A stretch of DNA of 64,000 nucleotides from Anabaena azotica FACHB-119 (GCF_014697625.1 NZ_JACJSG010000038.1:1-64000); one strand, 5' to 3'. Shown: positions 9,301-18,426, counted from the stretch's first letter. The notes: generated by a model not told the origin, from the sequence alone. Numbers and translations: made by a program.

Positions 9301-9931
9301 ACAACTTTTGGCTAAATTCCCCGTCCACCTGGGAATGTCAGTCGCCTTTAGTCCCGACGGGACAAAGTTAGCTTTTGGTGGGTTTGATTATAGCGTCACG
9401 ATTTGGGACATAGCCACAGGCAAACCCTACCGAACTATTACAGGTCATCATAACTGGGTATGGTGGATTGCCTTTAGTCCTGATGGCAAGACCTTGGCAA
9501 CTGCTAGTTGTGTAGAGAGAATCATTAAGTTGTGGGATATTGAGACTGGTGAATGTTGGCAAACTCTGCAAGGACATGAACAGATATTGTGGGCGATCGC
9601 TTTTAGTCCCGATGGTAGTATCCTAGCTAGTACCAGTAGCGACAACACCATCAAGCTTTGGGATGTCGCCTCCGGTAATTGCCTAGACACCATCGCAGGA
9701 CACAGCCATTGGGTTATGTGCGTCGCTTTCCAGCCCCAAGGTAATCTACTGGTTGCTGGTGATGGCTATGCTGCCATTAAGCTGTGGGATTTAACCACAA
9801 AACATTGTATCAACACCCTCAAAGCCGAGCAAATTTATGAACAAATGAATATTCATGGAGTCACAGGTTTAACAGCAGCACAGAAGTCAGCATTATTAAC
9901 TTTAGGTGCTGATTCCATTACCCATGACTAA
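6314..9931 (+). CDS. STAND protein: HTH-like, NB-ARC, 14 WD40 repeats
   Basis: About 1205 aa. The N-terminus (1-95) is a basic helix-turn-helix-like region (TIEELSYRTQLAPFTVSKVL). A variable linker partly made of repeat-like DNA follows, then an NB-ARC NTPase with P-loop GMGGIGKTS near residue 160, Walker B CLVIFDNAES and the GNPLALKI motif. After a helical stretch with a short pentapeptide-like patch (about 560-590) come 14 WD40 units (GH...SPDG...LWD), enough for two seven-bladed propellers. The C-terminal tail with GVTGLTAAQK is typical of cyanobacterial NB-ARC/WD40 proteins. Such STAND proteins oligomerise after ligand sensing by the propeller; relatives act in signalling or anti-phage defence. 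GTG at 6311 is an alternative start. No separate effector domain is obvious. Confidence 0.9.
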   Translation: MELHKQRRKRGVILSLPGFQKLQEARNQVEILENDGARLTIEELSYRTQLAPFTVSKVLAREEGVDKQTLEYFFRAFSLELTPNDYVRAGNQAEAQRRIGAQETVFPLSPFSQSPKNTDWGEAVDVSIFFGRSEEVSKLEYWIIHDRCRLVAVLGMGGIGKTSLSIKLAQQIQGEFEFVVWRSLRNSPPLTELLANLLHFFADGQLVNLAENVDHLIAQFMSYLRSHRCLVIFDNAESILAIGEHSGRYQADYTDYGYLLKQIGEAAHQSCLVLTSREKPPEITALEGENLPVRSMQLPGLSAIAALQLVRSTSFFSGDDSDWRQLIQHYGGNPLALKIIATTIQELFAGNITEFFAQGSTVFGSIYDLLAQQFHRLSPLEKNLIYWLAINREPITLTDLRADLVLPVSSMKLLEALDSLTRRSLIEKKSLPPTPVQFTLQPVVMEYVTGQLIEQVCAEILENTHNKPLLFHSHALIKATAKDYIRVAQTKLILQPIIEHLQQNLRSKQAIETQLRQTLQTIKPQSLPTPYPEPGYAGGNLLNLFCHLQTDLTGYDFSHLTIWQAYLQDTPLKRVNFAHADLSKSVFATTFSNIITVAFSNDGKTLATGHFDGYFILWDVINTQQLIECQAHIGFTWCVAFSPDDNTLATVGQDETIKLWDVKTGQCLQTLQGHSGGIVCVIFADAGDTLISSGVDSSIRVWDIRSGECNQVLQGHSRRVWSVALSPQGDILASGSEDGTVKLWHLATGACLATLQGHTDWIKSLAFNSSGILASGSLDQTVRLWDINEGVCLGILAGHRNGILAIAFINDHTLASCGIDCTIRLWDITNQQCQKILHHANSVNAIAANPQGTILASGADDFSFRIWDIATGDCLQIFKGRSNWVKSVTWNPQGNLIASGNEDRTVRLWTLNGECRNLYGHTDLIFAVDFAPDGRTVVSASADTTIRLWDVATGGCVRVLRGHIGMVTGVAFSPDGKLLASTSYDNVSRLWDADTGQLLAKFPVHLGMSVAFSPDGTKLAFGGFDYSVTIWDIATGKPYRTITGHHNWVWWIAFSPDGKTLATASCVERIIKLWDIETGECWQTLQGHEQILWAIAFSPDGSILASTSSDNTIKLWDVASGNCLDTIAGHSHWVMCVAFQPQGNLLVAGDGYAAIKLWDLTTKHCINTLKAEQIYEQMNIHGVTGLTAAQKSALLTLGADSITHD

Positions 9932-9947
9932 CCCCCAAAACATCATC

Positions 9948-10131
9948 AGGACTTACGCAACTGGTATTTGGGGTTGACGCAGCCTACTAGCGCGACCGGA
10001 CTAAAATGTGGCAATAGGTTTAAATAAAAAACCGCCGATGTTGGCGCAGCCTTCCCGCAGGGTACGCCGATGAACGCCGATGAAACGGATTTTTTATTAC
10101 ACTATTTTAACCTAGACACGCCACTACAGTT
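9948..10131. repeat. Composite of MITE fragments
   Basis: It starts with a 15-bp end of MITE family 1 (AGGACTTACGCAACTGG). A stretch containing CTAAAATGTGGCAATAGG follows, which recurs in inverted form in the toxin-interrupting element near 29.67 kb, and the composite ends near CTAGACACGCCACTA. Between them is a CGCCGATG-rich repeat. No coding content was found. Confidence 0.65.
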
Positions 10132-10157
10132 ACACTCTGTCACCTGTCCCCTGCTAT

Positions 10158-10189
10158 ATAAAAACGATCGCCCCACAAAGAAGCGATCG
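10158..10189 (-). terminator. Possible terminator of ndhD built from two HIP1 sites
   Basis: On the minus strand, two GCGATCG cores pair as a 7-bp stem around a loop of about 11 bases, followed by TTTTTATA. It lies about 30 bp past the ndhD stop codon. The stem is formed by overlapping HIP1 octamers, so termination is plausible but not certain. Confidence 0.45.
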
Positions 10190-10221
10190 CCTAAATTTAT
10201 CCGATTGGGAGTTAAATAAAG

Positions 10222-11907
10222 TTACTTGACGACTCCAGAAACAGCCATTAACTCAGGCTCGGCGATTTTCGGAGTAAAGAAACCTTTAGCATAGATTTTC
10301 GGGTTACTTTGGGCAATTTGCGTGTATGTTTGCCGCACTTGCGTATTAAGAGCTACAGTTCTTACATCGTACATCTGCGTAGCCAACTTAGGATAAACAC
10401 CCACACCAATAATCAACACCAAGAAGCTGATAGCAATAAACACTTCACGAGGAGTAGCGTCCCGATATACTGCTTGGCTGGGTAAGAGACAGTCTGTACC
10501 AAAACAAGCTGTACCTTCATCCTCTAGATTCTCATAAGCTTCATTGTTAATGTTGCAACTGAGGTCTGCACCAGTGCCGTAAAATACTTGTCTCAACATG
10601 GACAACAGATAGATTGGTGTGAGGATCACACCTACTGCGGCGAGGAACACCATCACAGTGCAGAATGTGGGACTGTAAATGTCGCTAGAGGTAACACCGA
10701 TAAACACTTTCAGTTCGCTGACAAAGCCACTCATTCCAGGGAGTGCTAGAGAAGCCATTGCGCTGGCGGTGAACAAGGCGAACACTTTGGGCATAGCTTG
10801 ACCGATACCACCCAAATTATCCATAGCCATTGTATGGGTGCGATCGTAGGTAACACCAGCCAAGAAGAACAGTACCGCCGCAATCAAACCGTGAGACAGC
10901 ATTTGCAGCATCGCCCCACTCACACCCACATCGGTAAAGGAAGCAATACCCAACAATACAAATCCCATGTGGGAAACGGAAGAGTAGGCGAGGCGGCGCT
11001 TCATGTGCGTTTGAGCAAAGGAGTTTAAAGCACCGTAAATAATATTGATGACACCCAAAGTTGCTAAAACTGGGGCGAAATAAATATGAGCATCAGACAG
11101 CAAATCCATATTCAGGCGGATTAGTCCATATCCACCCATTTTTAGCAACACACCAGCCAAAATCATTGATACAGGTGCTGAAGCTTCACCGTGGGCATCA
11201 GGCAACCAAGTATGTAAGGGGAAAATCGCCAGCTTGACACCAAAAGCAATTAATAATCCGGCGTAAAGTAACAATTCTAAAGCTAGAGGATAATTCTTTG
11301 CACCCAGTTCGACGATATCGAAGGTAGTGTTGTCGCCATAGAGAGCCATTGCTAGCCCTGCGACTAGGATGAAAATTGAAGCTGCGGCGGTGTAGAGTAA
11401 GAATTTTGTCGCAGCGTAGCGGCGTTTTTGACCGCCCCAAATCGAGACAAGCAGGTAAACCGGAACAAGTTCCAGTTCCCACATAATGAAGAACAGCAGT
11501 AAGTCTTGAGCGACAAACACCCCAATTTGGGCAGAATACAGCACCAACATTAAGAAATAAAACAGACGGGGCTTAAGATCAACTTGCCATGCAGCAAACA
11601 TCGCCAGCGTCGTCACAAACCCAGCCAGCAACACGAGTGGCATAGATATTCCATCAACTGAGACTGCCCAGCTAAAACCTAACTGAGGAACCCAATCATA
11701 TTTTTCCACTAGTTGAAACGTTGGATTGCTGGCATCGTAATGCTGCCAAAAGGTGTAGCACATTAAAATAAAATCCGCGATTCCTACACCCAAGGCATAC
11801 CATCGCACGAGCTTGCCGTCTTTATCAGGCAGCAGGGGAATAAATCCAGCAGCAACGAGTGGTAGCAATATAATCGCGGTCAGCAAAGGAAATCCATCCG
11901 CTATCAT
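10222..11907 (-). CDS. ndhD: NAD(P)H-quinone oxidoreductase subunit 4 (NdhD)
   Basis: A 561-aa polytopic membrane protein, one of the antiporter-like proton-pumping subunits of cyanobacterial NDH-1 in the thylakoid or plasma membrane. It has about 14 hydrophobic segments, the conserved Glu in WELELVPVYLL and the GVKLAIFPLHTWLPDAHGEA region. NDH-1 passes electrons from ferredoxin/NAD(P)H to plastoquinone in respiration and cyclic electron flow. The gene stands alone here without ndhF or other ndh genes. I cannot say from sequence which paralogue it is (D1/D2 rather than the CO2-uptake D3/D4 is my guess). ATG at 11907 is chosen; an in-frame TTG at 11919 adds four residues. Neither has a strong ribosome binding site. 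Confidence 0.93.
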   Translation of the reverse strand: MIADGFPLLTAIILLPLVAAGFIPLLPDKDGKLVRWYALGVGIADFILMCYTFWQHYDASNPTFQLVEKYDWVPQLGFSWAVSVDGISMPLVLLAGFVTTLAMFAAWQVDLKPRLFYFLMLVLYSAQIGVFVAQDLLLFFIMWELELVPVYLLVSIWGGQKRRYAATKFLLYTAAASIFILVAGLAMALYGDNTTFDIVELGAKNYPLALELLLYAGLLIAFGVKLAIFPLHTWLPDAHGEASAPVSMILAGVLLKMGGYGLIRLNMDLLSDAHIYFAPVLATLGVINIIYGALNSFAQTHMKRRLAYSSVSHMGFVLLGIASFTDVGVSGAMLQMLSHGLIAAVLFFLAGVTYDRTHTMAMDNLGGIGQAMPKVFALFTASAMASLALPGMSGFVSELKVFIGVTSSDIYSPTFCTVMVFLAAVGVILTPIYLLSMLRQVFYGTGADLSCNINNEAYENLEDEGTACFGTDCLLPSQAVYRDATPREVFIAISFLVLIIGVGVYPKLATQMYDVRTVALNTQVRQTYTQIAQSNPKIYAKGFFTPKIAEPELMAVSGVVK

Positions 11908-12092
11908 GTTATTGAGCAAAAATACTTATTGGTGAATAGAATTATTATATTAAACTTTGTTAACTTTTTTTTATAAATATTTATCGCGGGTTTGCATTGA
12001 GCCAAAGTTATCCAATTGTAAAAAGCTGATGAATATCATAGTCAATTCCATTGACTATTCCCTGTCCCCTGTTCCCTGTCGCCAGTCCCCAG

Positions 12093-14758
12093 TTAAAGCT
12101 TGATATTCATCTCTTGAAACGCTTCTGAGGATTCCTCTAGTTTGAGACTACCTGTTGACTGACTATTAACTTGCAGGTCATACTCACCCTGTTGCAACCC
12201 TTCTAAATAATATACGCCTGCACTATTGGTAACAGAAAAGCTACGTTTTCCTGTACTTGCTTGTATAGCTTCTACCCTCGCTCCAGCAATGGGATTACCT
12301 TTGGCATTTGTAACTACTCCTGAGCGAGTATAGGAGCGAACTAGAGGTATCATTACAGAGGTATAACTACCAGCAACTACATTGACAGCCAAGGCATCTG
12401 TTGTGGCTTGCCAATCGAGAGGATATCCTGCGGGATCTATATCTATACGATAAGTTCCTGGGTTGAGACGTAAATTGATGCGATCGCTCTCAATCTGCGA
12501 TCGGAACCTAGTAAGCTGTTGATTATTGACTAACAGCAACAAGTTAGCATTCTCAGTGTAAACAGATTCTCCAGAATCGAGCTTACCATTTTGATTCTTA
12601 TCAAAAAATGGTTTGATCATTAAACCGCCTTGAGTGCGGAAATCTTGAGAGCGTCTATCCCCAGCACTCAAACCCCCCTGTAAACCCAAGCTAGACACAA
12701 GTTCTAAACTAAAAGAACTATCATCGCTAGTTAAAGATATACCTTGATAGCGCCCCCGTAACATCATACCCGGTAACACCGTCGTTCCTAACGTAGCAAC
12801 TAAGCCACTACCCTGAGTGCCAATTCCATAACCGAGCTTCGCTTCCCACAGATAATTACCATCATTTGCCTTTTGTTGGGAACGGTACAGCCATGCCAAA
12901 GTCAGCAACTTATCATTAAAATTTTGACTGCGGCTTTCATAATTCAACAATAAAGAGTGACCAGAGGAATAAACACTATTCTCTGACAGGTTATAAGTTA
13001 ATTCTGATAAAGTACCAATTTCATTACCTTGTAAATTCAGTGCTATCTTACCCAAACTCTGCGACAAAAACCAACGTAAATTATTGTCTGTATCCCAACT
13101 CGCACGAGCAAAGATATAAAAATTCCTTTGACTATAATTAAATTGGACACCACCGTAGCTTGCAGTACGACTGTCCAAAGCCGCGAACAAACCGATATTA
13201 CTTGATACACGCCAGTCAGCGTTGAAACGGCTAGAAAGTCTGTCACTAGTTAATGAGGCACTGAAGTTAGGTGAAGGGTTATAACGAATATTTGCATTCA
13301 TATTTAATTCATTACCACCCTGGACAGAAACCGCTACTTGCAAAGGAAAATTATTAGGTTGCCAAAATACTTCAGATAACCCTTTGAAAGATTGATCATA
13401 AATGCCACCAACACCAACTGTGAGATTTTCTGATAAACCCCAACGTCCAGAGATACCGCCGCTAAAATCAGAAAAATTTCCGAAAAAGCTTTGATTATTA
13501 GAATTACGCCGTAATCCTCCAGAAATCATCCAGGCTGAAGTACCTGCTGGAATTTGTCCTACCATGCTTGAAAATGTTGCTTCTCGAATTTCTGGCGGTG
13601 CGGTTAGTCTTCCTTGAGGATAGAGGAAAATACGATAGTTACCACTTAAATTTCTGTTCCCAGTCTGAATATTTTCAAAACGATAAATTCCCGAAGAATC
13701 TACCAATACTTCAGCAATTACTTTATTACCAAAACCTTTGACTAATCTTACTAATGTTCCTGGTTGAGCTTGTCCTGAAATTGTTCTGGGAATCGATGAA
13801 GCTTGTAAACGTTGACGAGGATCTGAAGCACCTGCATACAAATCATTAGGTGGTGTAAATCCTTGACGTTGGATTAAGGTAAAACCCCAATAATCTCCAC
13901 TTCCTTGACTTTGCCAAAAGGTAGGTTGAGAACCGACAAAATAATCTGTCTTATCAGTTTGCTGCAAAAATTGAGCTTCATTGATATTCCATGTTTGTAA
14001 ACTTGGGAAATTTGGTTGGCTTGTACGAATAAACCAAGAACCCCCAAAAGCTGTACCCACAGCTTGAAAATCCCCAGTATATCTTGATGAAAATCTGCTA
14101 GAACCTGTAGCACTTACCCTTTGTTCAACTGCTGCAACGTTAAATTTATCTGGTCTGATCACTGATAAACCTTGCACCGTAACTGGTCTATCGTTATCAT
14201 CAAATTGATTAGAATTAACCGAACTCAACCAGGGAACATTTAAAACAATTACGTACTGATTAATATCAAATTCTGCTTTTACTCCAAACAACCTTTGTAA
14301 ATCTTGAATTGAAAATACTAACCCTAACTCTGGGTCATTCTGCAATTCTTGAGGATTGATACGGGTGACAACTCCAGCAGAACGCATTTCTAATTGACCA
14401 TCATTTAAGGTGGTGACATTTAACTTTAATGCTTGGATTACAGCATTGTAGGGAATTAACCAATTTTCTAAACTAATGGCTTGTGTTCCGTCTTCACTTC
14501 CTCGTACTAGTACAGCAGGATTAATATTACGATTGCCAAGGTTCAATCCCACAGTAAATAAATTCAACTTAGTATTTACTAAATCTGATTGTTTGTCAGA
14601 GCTTTTAGAAAAAAAAATTGAGGCTTAATATTATTTTGTACTGATTTAGGTTTTGTTTGAAAATTTAAATTAACCGAAAACTGAGCTAATGCTTTTATAG
14701 GTTGTGTTAAGAAAAACGTAAGTATAAAAATTAATACATAGGTATTTATTCTCACCAT
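12093..14758 (-). CDS. Usher-like outer-membrane protein, frameshifted after the signal peptide
   Basis: The long frame (from about 14567, 824 aa) resembles fimbrial ushers: an N-terminal periplasmic region, a large beta-strand-rich barrel (about 330-660) and C-terminal Ig/carboxypeptidase-regulatory-like domains (GVVTNAKGNPIAGARVEA). By itself it starts at a TTG and lacks a signal peptide. An ATG at 14758 in another frame encodes MVRINTYVLIFILTFFL...ALA-Q, a clear signal peptide, and runs into a T9 tract (A9 on the plus strand, 14609-14617). One extra T, or two fewer, joins it to the long frame. The full gene is therefore probably 12093-14758 with a frameshift: sequencing error, decay or slipped-strand switching. 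A divergent pilin-like gene and a chaperone lie next to it, supporting a chaperone-usher role. Confidence 0.75.
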
Positions 14759-15341
14759 TTTAATATAGAAAATCCTGATTTTTTATTACTAAATAATATT
14801 TAAATAGTATAGGCTATATTAGAATTAATTGGATTAAGATTGTCGTCTTTACATAGATTTTGAAACAAAGAAATCCAATTTTAATTTATTAGAAATAATA
14901 TAAATGATATAACAATTAAATAATGATAAATAGATTTTTGGTCGTTAAAAAATACTCGTTAAATATATAACTAATCTAGTTAATGAATAAAGACATCAGT
15001 AAAAATACCAATATTTAAGACAAAGGTATTTCTCAAGTTGCTAATTTTAAAATTTTGATTTAGTAATACTTTTAGAAACTAAAAATCTCGTATAAAATTT
15101 CAGTAATTATGCTGAGGATATGCTAATTTTTTGTGTATACAATGACTTAGAATTGATACCTAAAAATTAAATTTTAGATTTAATTTACAGCTTTTTTTAC
15201 TTATCAGCATGAATTATTCTACTGAGATAGTTACTGCATTTTTCAATGATAAATCTATCTGGAAACAATTCTGCAAGATAAAGATAAAAAAGCTGCTTTG
15301 GTATCTAATGGGTAATAGTTAAAAGTAGGAGAATTTAATCA
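14759..15341. other. Divergent intergenic region of the usher and pilin-like genes
   Basis: Very AT-rich (many TAAATTTTA-type runs), without MITEs, unlike most gaps here. It should hold promoters for both directions. A GGAG ribosome binding site sits about 10 bp before the pilin-like ATG. No specific operator or promoter pair could be assigned. Confidence 0.5.
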
Positions 15342-15878
15342 ATGATTCGTCGTTTAGCTTTTGTCGCTGGATGCCTAGCCATCAGCAGTGTAATATTCAC
15401 CGATAAAGTGAATGCTCAACTTCAAGTTGGAGGTACTGTCAATGTCAATGTTCAAACTGTAGGTACTGTAAATATAGATGTAACAGGAACCGTTGCACCT
15501 ACCTGCTCGACAAGTAATATTACTGCTGGTGTTCTCAGAGTTGCAAACCCAGCTAGATTGACTACAAACTCTTCACAGGCAACAGGTGCAAGTAATGGTA
15601 GTTTTACCTTAACCTGCAATAGTGGAGCGCAACTAAGCCTTGGTATTCCTATTCCGCAAAATGATTTGTCTACCAACGTTGCTGACTATGGTGCGAAAAT
15701 TGTAGGTGTAACTAGTAATTTTGCTAAAAAGGGTGGTAGTGCTGAAACAGCTACTTTGGGTTTCCCATTTCCTAACAACCGACTACTTGAGGTAGAGGTT
15801 TATGTTGACAATGGTAGTAATTCACTTCCTACTGGTACTTACACATATAGAGTACCTGTAAACATCACAGCGCTGTAG
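15342..15878 (+). CDS. Secreted pilin-like protein (spore-coat-U/fimbrial-subunit-like)
   Basis: 178 aa with a signal peptide (about 1-25, cleavage after VNA). The mature protein begins with alternating Val/Thr strands (VNVNVQTVGTVNIDV) and has two cysteines about 40 residues apart (APTCSTS and LTCNSG), as in Ig-like pilins of chaperone-usher systems and spore coat U domains. The rest is Ser/Thr/Gly-rich beta structure ending TYRVPVNITAL. A good ribosome binding site (AGGAG) precedes the ATG. It is followed by the PapD-like chaperone and is divergent from the usher, so it is the likely exported subunit. Family assignment rests on fold-like features and context rather than a strong motif. Confidence 0.7.
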   Translation: MIRRLAFVAGCLAISSVIFTDKVNAQLQVGGTVNVNVQTVGTVNIDVTGTVAPTCSTSNITAGVLRVANPARLTTNSSQATGASNGSFTLTCNSGAQLSLGIPIPQNDLSTNVADYGAKIVGVTSNFAKKGGSAETATLGFPFPNNRLLEVEVYVDNGSNSLPTGTYTYRVPVNITAL

Positions 15879-16180
15879 TCATTGGATGACTTAGCATGAG
15901 CTAAAGCTTGCTTTTATTTAATCGGTTAGATCAAGACTCTAAACTCTAACCGACTTATCAATTAAAAATTGACAATTGTTTCATTCAAGGTTTAAGACCT
16001 CTCCAAGAAAGGAGAAAAAAAACAAAAAATAAATCCTCTTCTCCAATCCTCTCACTTAAGCGGGAGAGGAAAAAATTCAATTGTCAATTGTTAATTGTCC
16101 ATTGTTGAATTAATATATACAGACTCTTATGTACATTGACTGAAACTTCAAACTCTTGAGTTAAGTTAGCAATCAGTATT
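15879..16180. other. Spacer with hairpins between pilin-like and chaperone genes
   Basis: It contains a 9-bp inverted repeat TCGGTTAGA...TCTAACCGA about 45 bp after the pilin-like stop, without a T tract. It then has CTCTCC/GGAGAGG repeat blocks bounded by inverted CAATTGACAATT-like sequence. It may attenuate transcription between the two genes; no gene is seen. Confidence 0.45.
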
Positions 16181-16999
16181 ATGTTTTCTTATAGATTTTT
16201 CTTACCTCTAAGCAGTATTTTGGTATCTAGCTTCTTAATCTGGGTAAATGTTGCTAAAGCAAATATTTTAGTTTCCCCTATGATATTTGAAACCCAAGAA
16301 AACAGAGGACAGGCGCAAGGTTTAATTACTGTGACTAACCTTGATTCGCAAGCATTTCGCGCCCGTGTTTATACTTTGCCATTTACCTACAATAAAGAAA
16401 CAGGGTTTCAAACTCTATCTTCTAGCCCTAATGATCTCAGTCCTTATTTACGGTTTTCTCCGCAAGAGATGCAGGTTCCAGGTTCAACTCAGCGAAATAT
16501 CCGTTTTGTGGTTCGTTTCCCGCCTAGCTTACCTGATGGTGAATATCGCACCATGATTTTCACTGAGGACTTGCAAGCGACAACAGTAACCAGAAATGAT
16601 GAAAAGAATAATGTAGTAGTTAATACTGATTTAGTTCCTCGTATTGGTGTGGCTGTGTATGTACGTAAAGGGAATATTTTGGCTAATATTATCCCTGATA
16701 GTACAAGATTAAATCCTCAAGGTGAAATTCAATTATTAGTGCAGAATAAGGGTAAGGCATCAGCTATTGTTGGAGGCAATTGGACAATTAAGCAAGAAAA
16801 TCAGGTAGTTAAAACAGGCAAAATACGTGATACGACTGTCATTGCAGAAGGTGAGCGTTATCTTTTAGTTGATGCTCCAACTAAAGACAAAAGTGCATTA
16901 TTACCAGGAAAATATGAGGTTTCTGGTGAATTGGTATGGGGCGAGAATAAGAAAAATAAAATTCCTTTTAACCTGAATTTGACAGTTCCCAGAAATTAA
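16181..16999 (+). CDS. Periplasmic PapD-like fimbrial chaperone
   Basis: 272 aa. The signal peptide (about 1-28, ending AKA) is followed by the pattern ILVSPMIFETQENRGQAQGLITVTN, typical of the first Ig-like domain of PapD-type chaperones. A conserved FSPQEMQVPGSTQRNIRFVV strand region and a second Ig-like domain (about 170-270) come next. Such chaperones donate a strand to pilin subunits and deliver them to the usher. It lies on the same strand as the pilin-like gene, 300 bp downstream, with the usher divergent, which supports a chaperone-usher set. The interval makes separate transcription possible. Confidence 0.75.
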   Translation: MFSYRFFLPLSSILVSSFLIWVNVAKANILVSPMIFETQENRGQAQGLITVTNLDSQAFRARVYTLPFTYNKETGFQTLSSSPNDLSPYLRFSPQEMQVPGSTQRNIRFVVRFPPSLPDGEYRTMIFTEDLQATTVTRNDEKNNVVVNTDLVPRIGVAVYVRKGNILANIIPDSTRLNPQGEIQLLVQNKGKASAIVGGNWTIKQENQVVKTGKIRDTTVIAEGERYLLVDAPTKDKSALLPGKYEVSGELVWGENKKNKIPFNLNLTVPRN

Positions 17000-17346
17000 T
17001 CAGGATTTAGGCAATTGGTATGGTGGCGTTAAGGCTTTAGTCAGGAGCGATCGCTAATTTTCTCCAACATATATAGTAGCTGACAGGGGACAGGTGAGTC
17101 CAGTCCTGTAGGCGGTGAGTGCAGCCACACATGCGGCTTTGCCGCCGAGTGGACTGCCGAACCCGGAGGGGTTTCCCGCGCCCTGGGAACTGGCGAACCC
17201 GAAGGGTGACAGGGAACAGGGCTGAAACTATCCTGTTATGTAGCTTTGTTATTAACGTAAGAGGCAGAAGGCAGGAGAAAAGGAATATTCTCCCCACACT
17301 CCCCTATCCCCTGCTATACTTTATTGCCGATGCTACCAGAGAACCT
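17000..17346. repeat. GC-rich extragenic repeat upstream of exbD-like gene
   Basis: The interval is filled by repeat DNA. GGAATTTAGGCAATTGG-like remains of a MITE end sit near 17000. A GC-rich block follows (about 17095-17225) with GGACTGCCGAACCCGGAGG and GGCGAACCCGAAGGG, also found in related form at 18384, 20640 and 63663. An open frame runs through it into the exbD-like gene but is not considered coding. Confidence 0.65.
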
Positions 17347-17751
17347 ATGCGCCTACAAGATGAACCTGATATTCCTGCACAGATTAATATTGTGCCGATG
17401 ATTGATGTGATTTTTGCGATACTGACATTTTTTATCATGTCAACATTATTTTTAACGCGCTCAGAAGGCTTACCAGTAAATTTACCCAAAGCGGCAACGG
17501 CTAGACAACAGCAAGTACCTACAAAAATTACTATCACAGTAGACGAACAAGGGGCAGTAAGTCTAAATCGTCAACCAATTCTCGTAGATTCTCTGGCTCA
17601 ACAGTTGCGTAATTTGATGGGTAAAAACCAAGAAGCCTTAGTAATTATTAATGCTGATGAAAGAGTAGGACACGGTAAAGTGGTGGCAGTGATGGATCAG
17701 GTGCGTCAGGTACAGGGTGCAAAATTAGCGATCGCTACTCAAAAACAATAA
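17347..17751 (+). CDS. ExbD/TolR-family biopolymer transport protein
   Basis: 134 aa. A short cytoplasmic N-terminus precedes one transmembrane helix (about 17-38, IVPMIDVIFAILTFFIM) carrying the conserved proton-path Asp, D20. A periplasmic domain follows (LPKAATA...DERVGHGKVVAVMDQVRQ). ExbD works with ExbB and a TonB to energise outer-membrane transport. No exbB or tonB is next to it, so its partners lie elsewhere, or it serves another ExbBD-type motor. I chose the ATG at 17347 because upstream codons are repeat-derived and Arg-rich. Confidence 0.85.
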   Translation: MRLQDEPDIPAQINIVPMIDVIFAILTFFIMSTLFLTRSEGLPVNLPKAATARQQQVPTKITITVDEQGAVSLNRQPILVDSLAQQLRNLMGKNQEALVIINADERVGHGKVVAVMDQVRQVQGAKLAIATQKQ

Positions 17752-17769
17752 ACATAATTCGTCATGTGT

Positions 17770-17789
17770 GGGCGCACTGCTGTGCGCCC
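17770..17789. terminator. Hairpin between convergent genes
   Basis: A perfect 8-bp stem GGGCGCAC/GTGCGCCC with a 4-base loop sits between the convergent exbD-like gene and the membrane protein gene. It lacks a T tract, so it may be an extragenic repeat rather than an intrinsic terminator. Confidence 0.4.
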
Positions 17790-17818
17790 CTACTACCCGC
17801 CTCATACACAAAAACAAT

Positions 17819-18340
17819 TCACTCACCGTTATTATTCCGATTATTGCCGAAAAATGGAAAACTTAAATTCCTGGGAGTGCGACGATAACGCCGGATTGGT
17901 TTTCTTGTTTGTCGCCTGGTAATTTTGTCACTAGGCTCTTCGCTGTTATCCCCTTGTGCAGCATCGCTGGGTAACTGAGTTCTCGTTTCCTCTTTGCTTC
18001 TCCACCAAGCAATTATCCAGCCTCCACCAATAGCACCTATTCCGCCTAGTAAGATACTCATGGGCGTAGAATATCCCATCAATGAAAAACCAAGCAACAA
18101 AAATAACCAGTATTTTAGCCCTGCATCAATACCATCAGAAGAAGCCACTACAGGCGCTTGCGGACTATTTTTACTAGCATTAGTAAACCAACCCAAGGCA
18201 AAACCACCAAGGATTCCCAGAAAAATACTTAGAGATACTGGCGAACCTGTCGTTATTAAAATAAATATTAAAAATGCTCCGAATATGAGTTGAGAAACAA
18301 ATTCGGGAGTGAAGTTAAATAGGTTGTTGTTGTTAGCCAT
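17819..18340 (-). CDS. Small hydrophobic membrane protein of unknown function
   Basis: 173 aa and not recognised. About four membrane segments form two hairpins (FVSQLIFGAFLIFILITTG, VSLSIFLGILGGFALGWF, YWLFLLLGFSL and a Gly-rich helix ending IIAWW). A charged C-terminal tail follows with many Arg residues (RRQTRKPIRRYRRTP), which would face the cytoplasm under the positive-inside rule. The ATG at 18340 (MANNNNLF) is chosen over an upstream in-frame start because the extra residues derive from repeat DNA. It is convergent with the exbD-like gene. Confidence 0.75.
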   Translation of the reverse strand: MANNNNLFNFTPEFVSQLIFGAFLIFILITTGSPVSLSIFLGILGGFALGWFTNASKNSPQAPVVASSDGIDAGLKYWLFLLLGFSLMGYSTPMSILLGGIGAIGGGWIIAWWRSKEETRTQLPSDAAQGDNSEEPSDKITRRQTRKPIRRYRRTPRNLSFPFFGNNRNNNGE

Positions 18341-18383
18341 AGATGAACTAAGGGGATAGGGGTGTAGGGGTGTAAGGGGAGCC

Positions 18384-18426
18384 ACTGCGTTGGACGGGTT
18401 TCCCGGCTTAAAGCAAGTGGCGTTGT
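18384..18426. repeat. GC-rich extragenic repeat (GGGTTTCCCGGCTTAAAGCA type)
   Basis: GCCACTGCGTTGGACGGGTT followed by a TTTCCC...AAAGCAAGTGGC segment, folding as an imperfect hairpin. It is nearly identical to the copy at 20640. Confidence 0.7.

Noticed and set aside
10158..10189. Origin-like or binding-site cluster of GCGATCGC
   Set aside because: HIP1 octamers are frequent throughout this genome type and are not evidence of an origin.
17119..17346. N-terminal extension of the ExbD-like protein
   Set aside because: The upstream codons are GC-rich extragenic repeat; the family-like sequence begins at the ATG at 17347.
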